From: Chaetoderma sp. LZ-2023a
Taxonomy: Eukaryota; Mollusca; Caudofoveata; Chaetodermatida; Chaetodermatidae
Reading direction: 5' to 3'
DNA: 64,000 nucleotides
NCBI GenBank assembly: GCA_034401795.1
Contig: CM067365.1
Coordinates: 13,187,666-13,251,665, forward strand
Within the stretch, counting starts at the first letter, position 1. Every line of letters begins with the position of its first letter. Shown one piece after another: positions 49,601 to 57,587 of the stretch. The notes below the pieces were generated by a model. The model saw only the letters and a list, made by a program, of their open reading frames with translations, was not told the origin of the DNA and searched no databases. The translations under genes were made by a program, and so were the position numbers.

Positions 49601-52600
49601 CTATCTTTCATCGTAAATCAACCTTTAGTGTTCAACTTCCTTGATAAGTCTTAGCATACATGTATATTAAATCTATCTTTTAGATTTTCAGAAGGAACAA
49701 CAAGCGAGTATGCAAAATAATGTAGCTCTAACCTTTTGCCATTTAACAGTAACGCCGGACAAAAATTGCATCTTCTGTGGTCTTGGGAAACGCCCATTTG
49801 CAGACTAAGCGAATATTTTTTTTCAGGGCTTCGTTTTTGAGGAGAGCTTTCACTCACCCAGATTTTTTTTAGCTTACCCTAGGAATGACTGGCTCAATGG
49901 CAAAGCCAGTCATTCTAGTGGTAAATTTTCAAAAGTAATATTCTCTTGGTCTGCAAAGGGACATTTTCTATTAGAAAATTGAATATCTAAAAACAAACGA
50001 GGGTTAAACTTAAAAGGGCTAACCAGCTTTGTAAATATATATGTGACTGAGCGACAGGGACCAACAGGGACTACTTGCCCGAGTGCCGAGTTGCATGTCA
50101 CATCTAAACATTTTCAATGCATTTTGTCATACATATTGTACGGTAGTTCTACTCTGAATTCAGATTATTGACTGTCATGACTGTAAAAGGATACTGCACT
50201 GGCGTGGTTAATTCCCACAAAAACAGCCACACATCTCATCACGCTGGACCATTCCCGTTTATAATGCTCAGATTCACCAAGTTTACGATCCAAGCACGGA
50301 TATAGAAGACCTATGATAGCTGAAAACAAACATAGGTATTATTAACACCCACATTGTACTGGTCACTCTGATGTCAATATTCTATCTTTTACTGTGTCAA
50401 TAACAAAGAAACTGATGTAGATTTTTCAACAACTTTCGCGGATGATGTTGCTGTCAGCAATGTCTTCCATCAAATTTGCTGAAAATTAACACCCGATAAT
50501 CTTTTAATTTAATTTGAAAATTAAAAATTTTGACATCAGAGTGGTAAGGGTTAACACAGGATATTAAGTAATCACGAGGGACAAATTACAGAACATTTCA
50601 GAAATAACTTAAAATACCTACAAAAACAAAATTAATATTTTAAACATAATTGAATTGCAGTAACGTCTTCCAACAATTAAATTGTATGTTTAAATTTTTT
50701 TTTTATAAACATTTCTTAGATAGTGTTCAATATTTATACTAGCTAACATTTGGAAACACGTTAAGTTATTTCTTCTGAACAGTATACAGTATTTCTGATG
50801 AAAGTGCCCATGGTTACCACATGTATTTAGAAATTTTCATTTGCAATCTGACAAGAATACTTAAACAAAAAAAAATTATTTAAATCTTCAGTATTATTTT
50901 TGTCACATTTACTATAGTGGTCAACATTTCTATAAAATACTTCATTTAGTACTAATACTAATAGACCTGTCCAGCCGTATAGGGATTGAGTTCTAGCTAT
51001 GCCCTGCCCATTTCTAGCTAAGCTCCACCCACTGAGGTACACGTGTTTGAATCGATTTACACATGCATATTTTGAACCAGAATTAACAGAATCCCAAATT
51101 CAAGGTACATGTAACAGATACGTTGTTGAATATTTTGAAACTAATCCAACTCCCAGTCAGATTAGTTTCAAAACATTCAACAGTCTTTATTAAATTGTAC
51201 ATCCATTACAAATAAAATTTGTACACTTGACAGACTACGATTTTCATGACAGATTTGTCATTATGATTGTGACATTAGCTTCTTAGTGACATAATTGTTT
51301 TCAGGCATCAGAGTGACAGATGGGATGATGGGATTCCTCCATTTATTTCAAACCAGAGAATCGGAGAATCAAAGACAACAGAGCAGGATGTGTACACGGG
51401 GTGCAGCCTCAGTCTGTGCAGTGCCTTTTTTACAATACATGTATCTCTATATTCTATAAGTACGTATATATATACGACTGTCTACCTAGGAGGTAGTGGT
51501 TTTCCACGATAATGGAAAATGAATAGAATTCAGGGAATTGATAAATTGAAATTACAGCCCTCACAACAATCAGCAAAGCTGTGGTAAAAGCCGTGGAAAA
51601 GTTAATTTGCCACAGCAAAGAAAACTGCAGCTACTTACCCCTGTAACTCAAATATATTCAAGAAAATGTTCATTTGCAGACCAAGAAGACTATTTTTTTT
51701 AATTTACCGGTTATTGAGCCAGTCATTCCAGTGGTAAACTTTCAAAAAAATACTTTTCTCTCGTTCTGTAAATGGACATTTGTCAAGACCACTGTAGAAG
51801 TCACTAGGCTGATATGAGTGTTAAAGGGTTAAATATGATTTTATCAATCATGATATCACATTAAAGCAAGTTTCTACAATTCACTAAAAGTAGAATACAT
51901 ATTAATATTAATGAAATTTAGAAAAATGCTGTAGTAGTGCCGTGGTGAACCAGTTCTGTTACAGAATTTGTGTCGTGGCAAAATTGTCTGAATTTCAAGG
52001 ACTGAAATTTTAACGGCATTTTCCTCCAGATTGTGAGACAATATCATTGGCATCGATATTTTGTAATTGCCTGGGCAAAAACACAACTCCTAATAGTTTA
52101 ATTAGCATAACCATTTAATAGTCAGATTTGATCAAGATTTTAATTCTCATTGAAAATACTGAATCTTGGTGACCAGGATGCCTTTTTAATTTACCATTGG
52201 AGTGGTGTGAATGCAGGCCTACAACCCACCCACAGCAAACCCATAGGAGGAAAATTGAAAAAATATAGGCATATCTGACAGACAGAAAAATAGGAAAATC
52301 AAGGAATGTTCACACCTAAAAATCACTCATTAATCATGATTTAGTGTATTAATTGCTCTTGAGATAATTTGATGAAACTGCATGGATAGGTTGTCTATGA
52401 GCCTACAAAACTGGTTAATTTTTATGCTTAGTCTGTCCATCTTTCCATCTATGTCTTTCTGACTATGTGTATGATTGTGCGTGCAGATTTGGGGTTTTTG
52501 TTCAATAAATTACATGTAGCTTTTACCGGTACTTGAAGCTAAAAATAATATAAATATATACCATAGACCCTAATATAAGAAATAGAGGATTTAAATGGTC

Positions 52601-53156
52601 AGTTACAAATCGTACTAGTCCTGACCAATTTCTACTAGTCACAGGCTTGTGCTATAAAATTACCCCTCTGCTTAAATTATATCATGTAATGCTACTTTAA
52701 AATAGCGCTTAACCCTTTAATGATCAAACCGTCCTCTTATATGTTCTAGTGGAATGTCCATTTACAGGTCAAGATAATACAATTTTTGAAAATTAACCAC
52801 TGGATTGACTGCCTCAATAACCGAGCCAGTCCTTCCTGTGATAAATTGTCAAAAAATTCCATTCTCTTGGCCTGTAAATGGACATTCAATAGGCACACAT
52901 TTAAATTTTCTGAACCAAATTTGAGCATTAAAGGGATAAAACAAAATTCCTCCGAGATTAATTTCATCCCAATCATACCTGCCGCGGTGCCACAGCTTGG
53001 TGCCACCCACCATGCTGAAGAGAAGAGGCTGGCGAGCACTTCAGGTGGAAACAATGTCACCTGTCTTTGTACTTGTAGGAGATTCAGAACCAATGCGAAG
53101 AACACACCTAATGAGAAAAGTACTGTGGCGCGGAACACCAAGTTTGATAGAGACAT
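37280..53156 (-). CDS. INSIG: INSIG, ER membrane sterol-response protein (5 coding exons)
   Basis: Joined exons 53156-52979, 50319-50195, 45488-45322, 39843-39744 and 37306-37280 keep phase (178+125+167+100+27 nt) and give 198 residues plus TGA. Every junction is GT-AG. Diagnostic blocks in order: LALVLNLLQ-type segment ([13 protein letters not shown]), [78 protein letters not shown] and GNIGRRLAM. In vertebrates Insig holds SCAP-SREBP in the ER and promotes HMG-CoA reductase degradation when sterol is high. The juxtamembrane Asp needed for Scap binding (Asp205 of human Insig-1) is kept as Asp127. The N-terminus is short, as in Insig-2-like forms; an in-frame TGA 21 nt upstream excludes extension within this exon. 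It appears intact. Confidence 0.95.
37342..37586. repeat. Foldback family 1 in INSIG intron
   Basis: Left TTAA (37342-37345) then CCCTTTAATGATCAAAT. The centre is palindromic: TGGAATGACTGGCTCG faces CGAGCCAATCATTCCA. The right end is decayed. Confidence 0.75.
37760..38160. repeat. Decayed ~155-bp tandem units in INSIG intron
   Basis: AAAGCAATGTACCAATTTTCAG-like blocks recur at about 37770, 37930 and 38028, each followed by a TATTGCAGG/TCTTGAAGG-like block. The series ends in CAGACAGATGGATGGAGG. Similar organisation to 41340-42145. Confidence 0.55.
38237..39080. repeat. Intron repeat with ~155-bp tandem duplication
   Basis: AATAATAGTTAGCCTTCAGA starts both units (38769 and 38924). They run through CACCTTGCAGGCTAAGG and GAACGCACCACCTCTCGCC to an ATCACGTGATTTATA-like end. 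The leading segment (38237-38310) is rich in CGATAT words. Similar sequence lies at 40850-41060. Confidence 0.6.
39600..39692. repeat. Foldback family 3 beside an INSIG exon
   Basis: TTTAATATTTTGGACTTAGT with the inverted arm ACTAAGTTCAAAATGTTCAA, and a centre GCAATGG/CCATTGC. It ends about 50 bp from the 39744 donor. Confidence 0.7.
39744..39843 (-). CDS. INSIG: INSIG coding exon 4
   Basis: 100 nt, acceptor CCGTTTCAG, donor ATG/GTAAGC. It completes a split Lys codon, then encodes [20 protein letters not shown] and [13 protein letters not shown], the last transmembrane region and the most conserved block of the family. Confidence 0.95.
39949..40115. repeat. Foldback family 2 in INSIG intron
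   Basis: The right end GGCATCAGGGTGGTAAGGG is followed by TTAA (40112-40115). The left end is truncated; the interior GTTTTCAACAATTTTGGTGG pairs with the CCACGAAATTTGTTGAAAA arm. Confidence 0.65.
40594..40622. repeat. (TA)n microsatellite
   Basis: About 14 TA units in an INSIG intron. Confidence 0.95.
41340..42145 (+). repeat. Decayed ~165-bp tandem-unit element in INSIG intron
   Basis: GCCAAGTTTCATTAAATTATT-like blocks recur at about 41425, 41585, 41755 and 41935. Each is followed by TTGACAAAAATCnTGAGTTTT and CCCATTTTCACCC. It ends GGACCGACAGACAGACACTG then a GGGCTTCCGCACCGTGCAGTGCCC hairpin. The build resembles the GCTCAC elements (tandem units plus a terminal hairpin), but the sequence differs. 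Confidence 0.6.
42392..42660. repeat. Foldback family 1 remnant plus GCTCAC element end
   Basis: 42410-42560 carries TCTTGAAAAATTTCCATTTG and the GAATGCCTGGCGTGAAAAC / GAGCCAGTCATTCC centre. At 42600-42656 the inverted 5' end of a GCTCAC element (AGCTTGAG...GCCAGGTGAGCTAA) follows. Confidence 0.55.
43180..43363. repeat. Foldback family 1, TTAA at both ends
   Basis: TTAACCCTCAAATTTGTTCA at the left; GCATGTTAAAAGGTTAA at the right. The left arm is partly deleted (184 bp). Confidence 0.75.
43675..43881. repeat. Foldback family 2, TTAA at both ends
   Basis: TTAATCCTTAGCACTCTAGT at the left; ATTAGTGTGGTAAGGGTTAA at the right; 207 bp. It lies 7 bp from the family 1 copy at 43889. Confidence 0.8.
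43889..44128. repeat. Foldback family 1, complete reference copy
   Basis: TTAACCCTTTAACCCTCAAA at the left; GAGTGCTAAAGGCTTAA at the right; 240 bp. The inner palindrome CTGGAATGACTGGCTCAG faces the arm TGCCAGTCATTCCAGTG. TTAA targets with CCCTT ends are typical of piggyBac-type elements. No transposase is present in the window. Confidence 0.8.
44699..44901. repeat. Foldback family 1, abutting next copy
   Basis: The right end TTGAGCGTTAA shares its TTAA (44898-44901) with the following copy. Confidence 0.7.
44898..45131. repeat. Foldback family 1, near-perfect palindrome
   Basis: TTAA at both ends; 234 bp. GACCAGGTGAAGACTATTTT faces AAAATAGTCTTCACCTGGTC, and the centre AACTGGAATGACTGGCT faces AGCCAGTTATTCCAGT. 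The high arm identity suggests recent origin or gene conversion. Confidence 0.8.
45135..45285. repeat. Half copy of foldback family 1, close to INSIG exon 3
   Basis: Contains AGCTTCTGCTTTAGGATT, GGTAAATGTTCAAAAATAAT and the end CGAGTGTTAACGG. It ends about 35 bp from the exon 3 donor. Confidence 0.6.
45322..45488 (-). CDS. INSIG: INSIG coding exon 3
   Basis: 167 nt, acceptor CTACTTCTACAG, donor TATAA/GTAAGT. It encodes residues 102-157: [37 protein letters not shown] and [15 protein letters not shown]. It contains the essential juxtamembrane Asp (residue 127) between two membrane segments. Confidence 0.95.
45660..46112. repeat. Two decayed foldback family 1 copies
   Basis: First at about 45660-45840 (GGCCAAGAGACCATTTTG, CACTAGAATGACCGACTC). 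Second at about 45886-46112, ending CATTAAAGGGTTAA with TTAA at 46109-46112. Confidence 0.6.
46383..46462. repeat. Foldback family 3
   Basis: GTTGAATATTTTGCGAATAATTTG (in part) faces CAAATTATTCACAAAATATT. The centre is CCATAGCTGCCCAAGGCAAC. Confidence 0.65.
46699..48210. mobile_element. hAT-like non-autonomous element with target duplication
   Basis: Both ends carry the inverted repeat TAGGGCTGTGCGGT (left 46699-46712, right end at 48210). Flanks are CCCTGATA (46691-46698) and CCCCGATA (48211-48218), an 8-bp target duplication with one mismatch. Eight-bp duplications and TAGGG/CAGGG ends are hallmarks of hAT elements. The 1.5-kb interior has no transposase frame. It lies inside an INSIG intron. 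Confidence 0.8.
48267..48498. repeat. Foldback family 1, TTAA at both ends
   Basis: TTAACCAATTAACGCTCAAA at the left; GATATGAGCGTTAA at the right; 232 bp. Arms with AGACCAAGAGAAGACTA and TAGTCTTCTCTTGGTCT. Confidence 0.8.
48500..48585. repeat. Partial foldback family 2
   Basis: CAATACTCTATCTTTTACTG then TTTTTCAACAATTTTGTTGA, a small perfect hairpin at about 48557-48585. Confidence 0.6.
48638..48720. repeat. Foldback family 3, near-perfect
   Basis: CCTGTTGAATATTTTGAAAC faces GTTTCAAACTATTCAACAGG. The centre TTGCTGCCCAAGGCAGCAAC is itself a hairpin. Confidence 0.8.
48985..49051. repeat. Partial foldback family 2 (right half)
   Basis: AGTTCATCTTTTGAATTAAT then CAACAGAGTGGTAAGGGTTAA, with TTAA at 49048-49051. 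Confidence 0.65.
49335..49460. repeat. Foldback family 3, with outer arms
   Basis: The outer arms CAATGGGCAATAAGTC and GAGTTAAGGCCCATGG are also inverted, so the full element is about 125 bp. The inner arms GAAAACAATTTGACTGAAAG and TTTTTCAGTCAAATCATTTTC are separated by a GTTGGTGGC hairpin. Confidence 0.75.
49743..50006. repeat. Foldback family 1 with insertion
   Basis: Both arms are recognisable (GTCTTGGGAAACGCCCATTTG and TCTTGGTCTGCAAAGGGACA). The left arm is interrupted by about 60 bp of unrelated sequence (49820-49875). Confidence 0.6.
50195..50319 (-). CDS. INSIG: INSIG coding exon 2
   Basis: 125 nt, acceptor GTTTTCAG, donor GCA/GTATCC. It encodes residues 60-101, including [25 protein letters not shown] and FVGINHASA. 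Confidence 0.95.
50342..50554. repeat. Foldback family 2 next to INSIG exon 2
   Basis: TTAA at both ends (50342 and 50551); right end ACATCAGAGTGGTAAGGGTTAA; 213 bp. It starts 23 bp upstream of the exon 2 acceptor on the transcribed strand, so it probably overlaps the branch-site region. Confidence 0.75.
51120..51184. repeat. Foldback family 3, short
   Basis: GTTGTTGAATATTTTGAAAC faces GTTTCAAAACATTCAACAG. The centre is reduced to CCAACTCCCAG. Confidence 0.75.
51635..51832. repeat. Foldback family 1
   Basis: Right end GAGTGTTAAAGGGTTAA with TTAA 51829-51832. The left TTAA is lost, reading TTACCCCTGTAACTCAAA. Confidence 0.7.
52709..52939. repeat. Foldback family 1 beside INSIG exon 1 donor
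   Basis: TTAACCCTTTAATGATCAAA at the left; GAGCATTAAAGGGATAA at the right. It ends 32 bp from the donor GTATGATT (52978-52971). Confidence 0.75.
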
Positions 53157-53192
53157 GATGCTTCTTGTGTTGACGAGTCAGGCACAAAAAAT
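52979..53192 (-). CDS. INSIG: INSIG first coding exon
   Basis: The exon begins at 53192 after acceptor TTTCTTTGGATTTCAG and has 36 nt of leader and ATG at 53156-53154 with A at -3. It encodes residues 1-59 plus one base: [40 protein letters not shown] and the [14 protein letters not shown] block. An in-frame TGA at 53180-53178 fixes the start. Donor GCAG/GTATGA. Confidence 0.9.
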
Positions 53193-53288
53193 CTGAAATC
53201 CAAAGAAAACATTGAAGACAGACAATGTCAGAGAATGTTGATCGTTAACCGTTCCATGTTTTTGCATCAAAGATGACAGATACTAGAT

Positions 53289-53494
53289 TTAACTCTCACC
53301 ACTCTGATGTAACTATTCTATCCTTTACTGTACCAGTAGAGAAGAAACTAGGTGTATTTTTCTAACATTTTGGTGGATGATGTTGCGGTCTATGACAGCG
53401 ACATCTTCCACCAAATTTCTTGAAAAATTAACACCCGTTCATCTTTTAATTTAAGTTGAAACTTAAAATATTTTATACTAGTGGTACAGGTTAA
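53289..53494. repeat. Foldback family 2
   Basis: TTAA at both ends (53289 and 53491). Left end TTAACTCTCACCACTCTGAT; right end TAGTGGTACAGGTTAA; 206 bp. Confidence 0.75.
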
Positions 53495-53929
53495 ATCAGC
53501 GGTCAAAATAAGATCTTTTTACATGGACAATGCAGGTTAAAAAATGGCTCGTGCGGGTAAATTTGCAGTCCTGGATGAACAGCATGTATATGTGCATTTC
53601 TGCCTGATATGCTATAGTGGCCAGTTATGCGCGTGTAGATTCGTGCATAAAATCCCAATATCAGATGCACCATGTGCAGGTAGAACAAAATTTATTATTT
53701 CTACTCCTGTTGAAATACTGGAAATTATGAAATTTTTGTTTTATATATTAAAATTTGATTCAAACCATTAGTTTCTGACCGGAAAGAGTCAAATCCCATT
53801 TCCATGTTTCGCATTATGATGACATTATCTTAGTTAAAAAATCAGAGATTGGTAGAATAACCAAAGATTGACATGTGAATCAATATGTGTGCGTATGTGG
53901 ATAATGTGCAGAGAGGTGATGCGCAAATA

Positions 53930-54062
53930 CAGGGAACACAATGATTGAATGATATATCGATCCAGTGGTAAATGTGTCCGGGAGGTCATTAATTTGTTGT
54001 ATTATTGTTTTGGCTATATCTCTGTGTGGGATTTTGTGCTAATAAATGATTCTGATTCTGTT
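53930..54062 (+). repeat. Possible retroposon 3' end with GATTCT tail
   Basis: CTAATAAATGATTCTGATTCTG is a typical end of CR1-like or derived short elements (AATAAA followed by a short repeated tail). No coding part is preserved here. Confidence 0.4.
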
Positions 54063-54166
54063 TAATGATTGTTTAGTGTGATAGCCAAAGGAAAACAATC
54101 CAATAATCAATGCGATTTCTTTTTCGAAAACTGGTATTTGTAGTAACCGAATAGAATAGTACTTAC

Positions 54167-54310
54167 CATAGCTGTCTCAATACCGTTATCTGCTTAGAGT
54201 CAATGAGTGAGTGACGTGTGCTTCTCCTGCTCTAAATACGTTCGTGACAGAATTCAGGGACTACTGTTGTCATTCATCAAATGATAAACAAAGATTGAAT
54301 TGAATTGTAG
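54167..54310 (-). other. INSIG: Probable INSIG 5' noncoding exon
   Basis: A perfect donor (GCTATG/GTAAGTACT) ends at 54167. Joined to 53192 it gives a 5' leader with a tiny upstream ORF. The upstream limit (transcription start) is not visible; 54310 is a guess. Confidence 0.55.
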
Positions 54311-54500
54311 ATTACTCTACCGTCAGATCAGCTGACCCTACAAACTCGGCTGATCGTCTCAGCCAATCAGATCGTATCAAGCGTCGCGCGTTATCTCCCG
54401 CTTTTTTCACGGTGGGATGGGGGTATGGAGGGGCAGGATTAAGCTGGTACCCGATTCATCAGAGTGGAGTGAGGTGGTGAGGGGATCACGTGAACAAATC
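54311..54500 (-). promoter_or_regulatory. Probable INSIG promoter region
   Basis: A CpG-bearing stretch (GCGTCGCGCG at 54381-54390) carries a CCAAT box within GCCAATCAG (54362-54370) and the nonamer ATCACGTGA (54485-54493). That nonamer is the E-box form bound by SREBP in vertebrates. NF-Y with SREBP is the usual arrangement at vertebrate sterol-regulated promoters. The same nonamer also occurs at about 38700, 39053 and 55335, so specificity is limited. Confidence 0.4.
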
Positions 54501-54775
54501 TAATTTACGCAGAATACAGGTCGTAAACAACTCGGCTCGGGATCTACACCTATTAACAACGTATTCAGGTTCGCATGTTCCCAGTAACTAGCGAAACATA
54601 TGCAGGAGATATGAGATAAACCTGCATATATCACATTTGGTGGTAGCGTCATCAAGACAGATTTTCTATTATTTACAAAATATAACCAGAATGTTTTATT
54701 GAACTAAAATCTACATCCATACGCTGATAGCAAGCACACGTTAGCCCAACGTTTACCACTACATTGGGACAACAT

Positions 54776-55690
54776 CCCAGTCGGCACATGACGTTTCAAC
54801 GTCGGATATTGTTTGAAATTACGTCGTGACGTCAACAACGAAAAAACAACGTCTATTCAACATTGATTTAGCGACGTTGCAACAACGTTGGAATTTGACG
54901 TCTATTCAACGTTGAATATAGGTTATGATAACAACGTAAACATATATTGATTACATCTCGCCAATATCGAATTTGCGTCTTTGGTAAACGGCGCATGGGC
55001 AATTATCGAATTATATATCGGTGTGCCCGTTGGTCAACAGCGCAATATCAATATTCGGTATTGGGGCATTATATAGGCATAGATAGATAACCTATAGGTT
55101 ATTGGGTAGGATGTTACAGACAATGTAGGCCCATTTATTGAAATGGCTGCTTATTATACGTTTTAAAAGAATCAGATGAGCATATTCTTTTAATGACAAA
55201 TGGTTCTAGGACTCAAATAATACCGGTAGTCAATTTGTATATAACATGACGTTGATACAACGTAATTACAACGTCGACCTCTATAAAAGGGTAGTCGATT
55301 CTTAATTTCGTTTGGGAGAATGCGCAAAAATTATCACGTGAAATATATCAACTACAATGCTACTATGCGGAACCGCTGTTGAATATTATTAAAATACCTT
55401 GATCACGAGTAGCAGCTGTCTTTGGCGTAAAATTGAAAATATTGATATTCTCACTCTCTAAGCTGTTGTTGCCTTAAGAAACAACGGCTTACATGTAAAA
55501 TATTTTTCATTTCAAAATATCAAAACAGAATATCTTGCAACACACGGGATGCATGCAGTAAACTGAGCTGGCACATGACGTACGTTGTTTCAATGTTGAA
55601 TCAACGTTGAAATTGCGTCATGATGTAATTTCAATGTTGATTCAATGTTGAAACATCGTCAGTTGCCGATATCCAATTTGCTCCGTTATA
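54776..55690. repeat. CAACGTTGAA-rich palindromic repeat region
   Basis: Many copies of AACGTTGAAT/ATTCAACGTT and related words, including the perfect palindrome ATTCAACGTTGAAT (about 54904-54918). GGCACATGACGT occurs near 54783 and again near 55570, suggesting the two ends of one element. A family 3-like foldback lies at about 55435-55510. No ORF. Confidence 0.55.
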
Positions 55691-56640
55691 AATTCATATT
55701 TATCTAGTCGTCTCTGGACTAGTAATGTCAACACGCAACCTTGAAATTCTAATGTTATGAGATTATAGTGACGTAGACCATGCGCAGACAGCAATACCGT
55801 CGCTATGAAACAGCTATAGCTCTGCTTTTTCAAGGACATTTAAGGATGTACTTCGTCTGCATGCCTGCGATCTATATGCCTAGCTAGCTATAGAGTACGG
55901 AGCTCAATTCGCTATAGTATAATGTATCCATCTATACTGTCATAAGACGGCAGTCACTCACAGGAATGGAAGTATCCGATCTGTCACTCAAGTATGTGAA
56001 GTGTAGATGGAGAATGTAGAATTCCAGTTTATCCGGCAATCATACATGATGTCATGATCAACTGTACGTGCCTCGTACCGGCAGGACGGCATAATGAATT
56101 ACGTAATGATCGAATGATGCAGATAAGTTCGTCACGAACGCTTAATAAATTGATGACGGACTAAGCGTTTTTGTACGAATCGTATGTCTTTACCTTTTAA
56201 TAAATATGGTGTTTCAAAATATTCAACAGCTAATTATAACTGTGCGTATATATAGTTCTCTTGAAATTGAGATTCGATTATATATGGAGTGCAGATGCAT
56301 CAACACAGCCGAAGCGTCGGATAAAACTGGATTCCACCCTCCCCAACCGCCCCCCCCCCCCCCCTCATTACGTCACATGTTTGGTGAGTGGCTAATCTCG
56401 AAATATAGTGAAGCTAATTTGTTTGGGCGTTGAACATTACAGGCCCTTATATCCTGAGCCAAAGAATCGCCAGCGATGGATGAAGAGTCGGGTAGCAGCC
56501 TAAATTCACACTGACGTGTACGCCGCATCAAAGATAAGAGCGAACAATTGATTTAATATATGTATAATAATAGACCGACTGAGAGGCGCTGAAAGGATCT
56601 CACCAAATAAAAATAAGGTATATAGAATAGAAAGCATTTG
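55691..56640. other. No gene recognised
   Basis: Includes a poly-C run (about 56350-56365) and a segment (56020-56220) resembling 35400-35600 (ATGACGTCATAATCAAC, ACGAATYGTATGTCTTTACC). These are dispersed-repeat copies. No coding support. Confidence 0.4.
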
Positions 56641-56654
56641 ATTGATTGATATTT

Positions 56655-57200
56655 TAACAACATTTGTTAATTTATTTGAATTTCTTACAAAGTATTGTGT
56701 CACTAATGACTCGGCAGCCATGCAACAATGTATGTGGCCACGGTTTAATTCTAGCGTGGTTAGGCCTAGCGCTATTTGAATCGCCAGAAAGACAAAGTTC
56801 GCACTGGGTCTGGTTTTCTAAGTGGTTACTCGTGTCAACCGTGACCTGTTAGAGTGGAGTAGGACTCACATGATTACATTGAATTGAATGGAATTTTGTT
56901 TAGCAACGTTTGTTAATTTGTTTGAATTTCTTACAAAATGCTGTGTCACTAAGTCTAATGAATCATCATCATGGCGGTCATGCAAATGGTTTAATTCTAG
57001 CGTGGTTAGGCCTAGCGCCATTTTAATCGCCAGAAAGACAGAGTTCGCACTGGTGGGTCTGGATTTTAAATGGTTAATCGTTAGAGAATTAATGGAGTAG
57101 TCACACGATTACATTGAATTGAATGGAATATTACCAAAGATAATGGATATAGCAAGATGGGAATTACGTTATAACAAAGATAATGGATATAGCAAGATGG
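56655..57200. repeat. ~225-bp tandem duplication plus short duplicate
   Basis: TTGAATTTCTTACAAAR, TTTAATTCTAGCGTGGTTAG, GCCTAGCGC, AATCGCCAGAAAGACA and ATTACATTGAATTGAATGGA occur in both units (56670-56895 and 56910-57127). A second small duplication, AAAGATAATGGATATAGCAA, follows at 57136 and 57177. Confidence 0.75.
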
Positions 57201-57214
57201 GAAATACCCGCGCG

Positions 57215-57360
57215 CTTTGCGACGCTATTCTGTTCTGTTCTGTTCTTGGAGTTTCCGCCAATGTCTGGCGCACCACCTTTCGGTGTATTATCCGGGAATC
57301 TCTGGAATCCGCAAATTACTGGAGTTTTCCATTAATTATGTATTATATTATATACACACA
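57215..57360 (+). repeat. Dispersed repeat, inverted copy of 1712-1885
   Basis: See the copy near 1743-1885. Shares CAATGTCTGGCRCACCACCT and TTACTGGAGTTTT and ends in AT/CA-rich sequence. Confidence 0.65.
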
Positions 57361-57587
57361 CGCAAACAATCATTAAATCTGACATTTATGTACATGCATG
57401 TAGTGTGTACACACGCAAGTGATTTTCCTATCTGTATATAGGTAAATGGCCACAGTTCATGGACGAGTAAATTTATGTTCACCAGACGCGTAAATGAGTT
57501 CATTGTTATTGAAATACATGTAGGAGCATCCAGAAAGCATAAGGTGCACCATATTTTTCTATATGCAATTGATACTAACTTGATATT

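Noticed and set aside
52786-53196. 136-codon plus-strand frame
   Set aside because: Antisense shadow of INSIG exon 1 and the adjoining foldback arm.
53503-53771. Overlapping frames on both strands in INSIG intron 1
   Set aside because: No conserved motif; open frames on both strands suggest composition. Unlikely to be an extra INSIG exon because phase and homology are missing.
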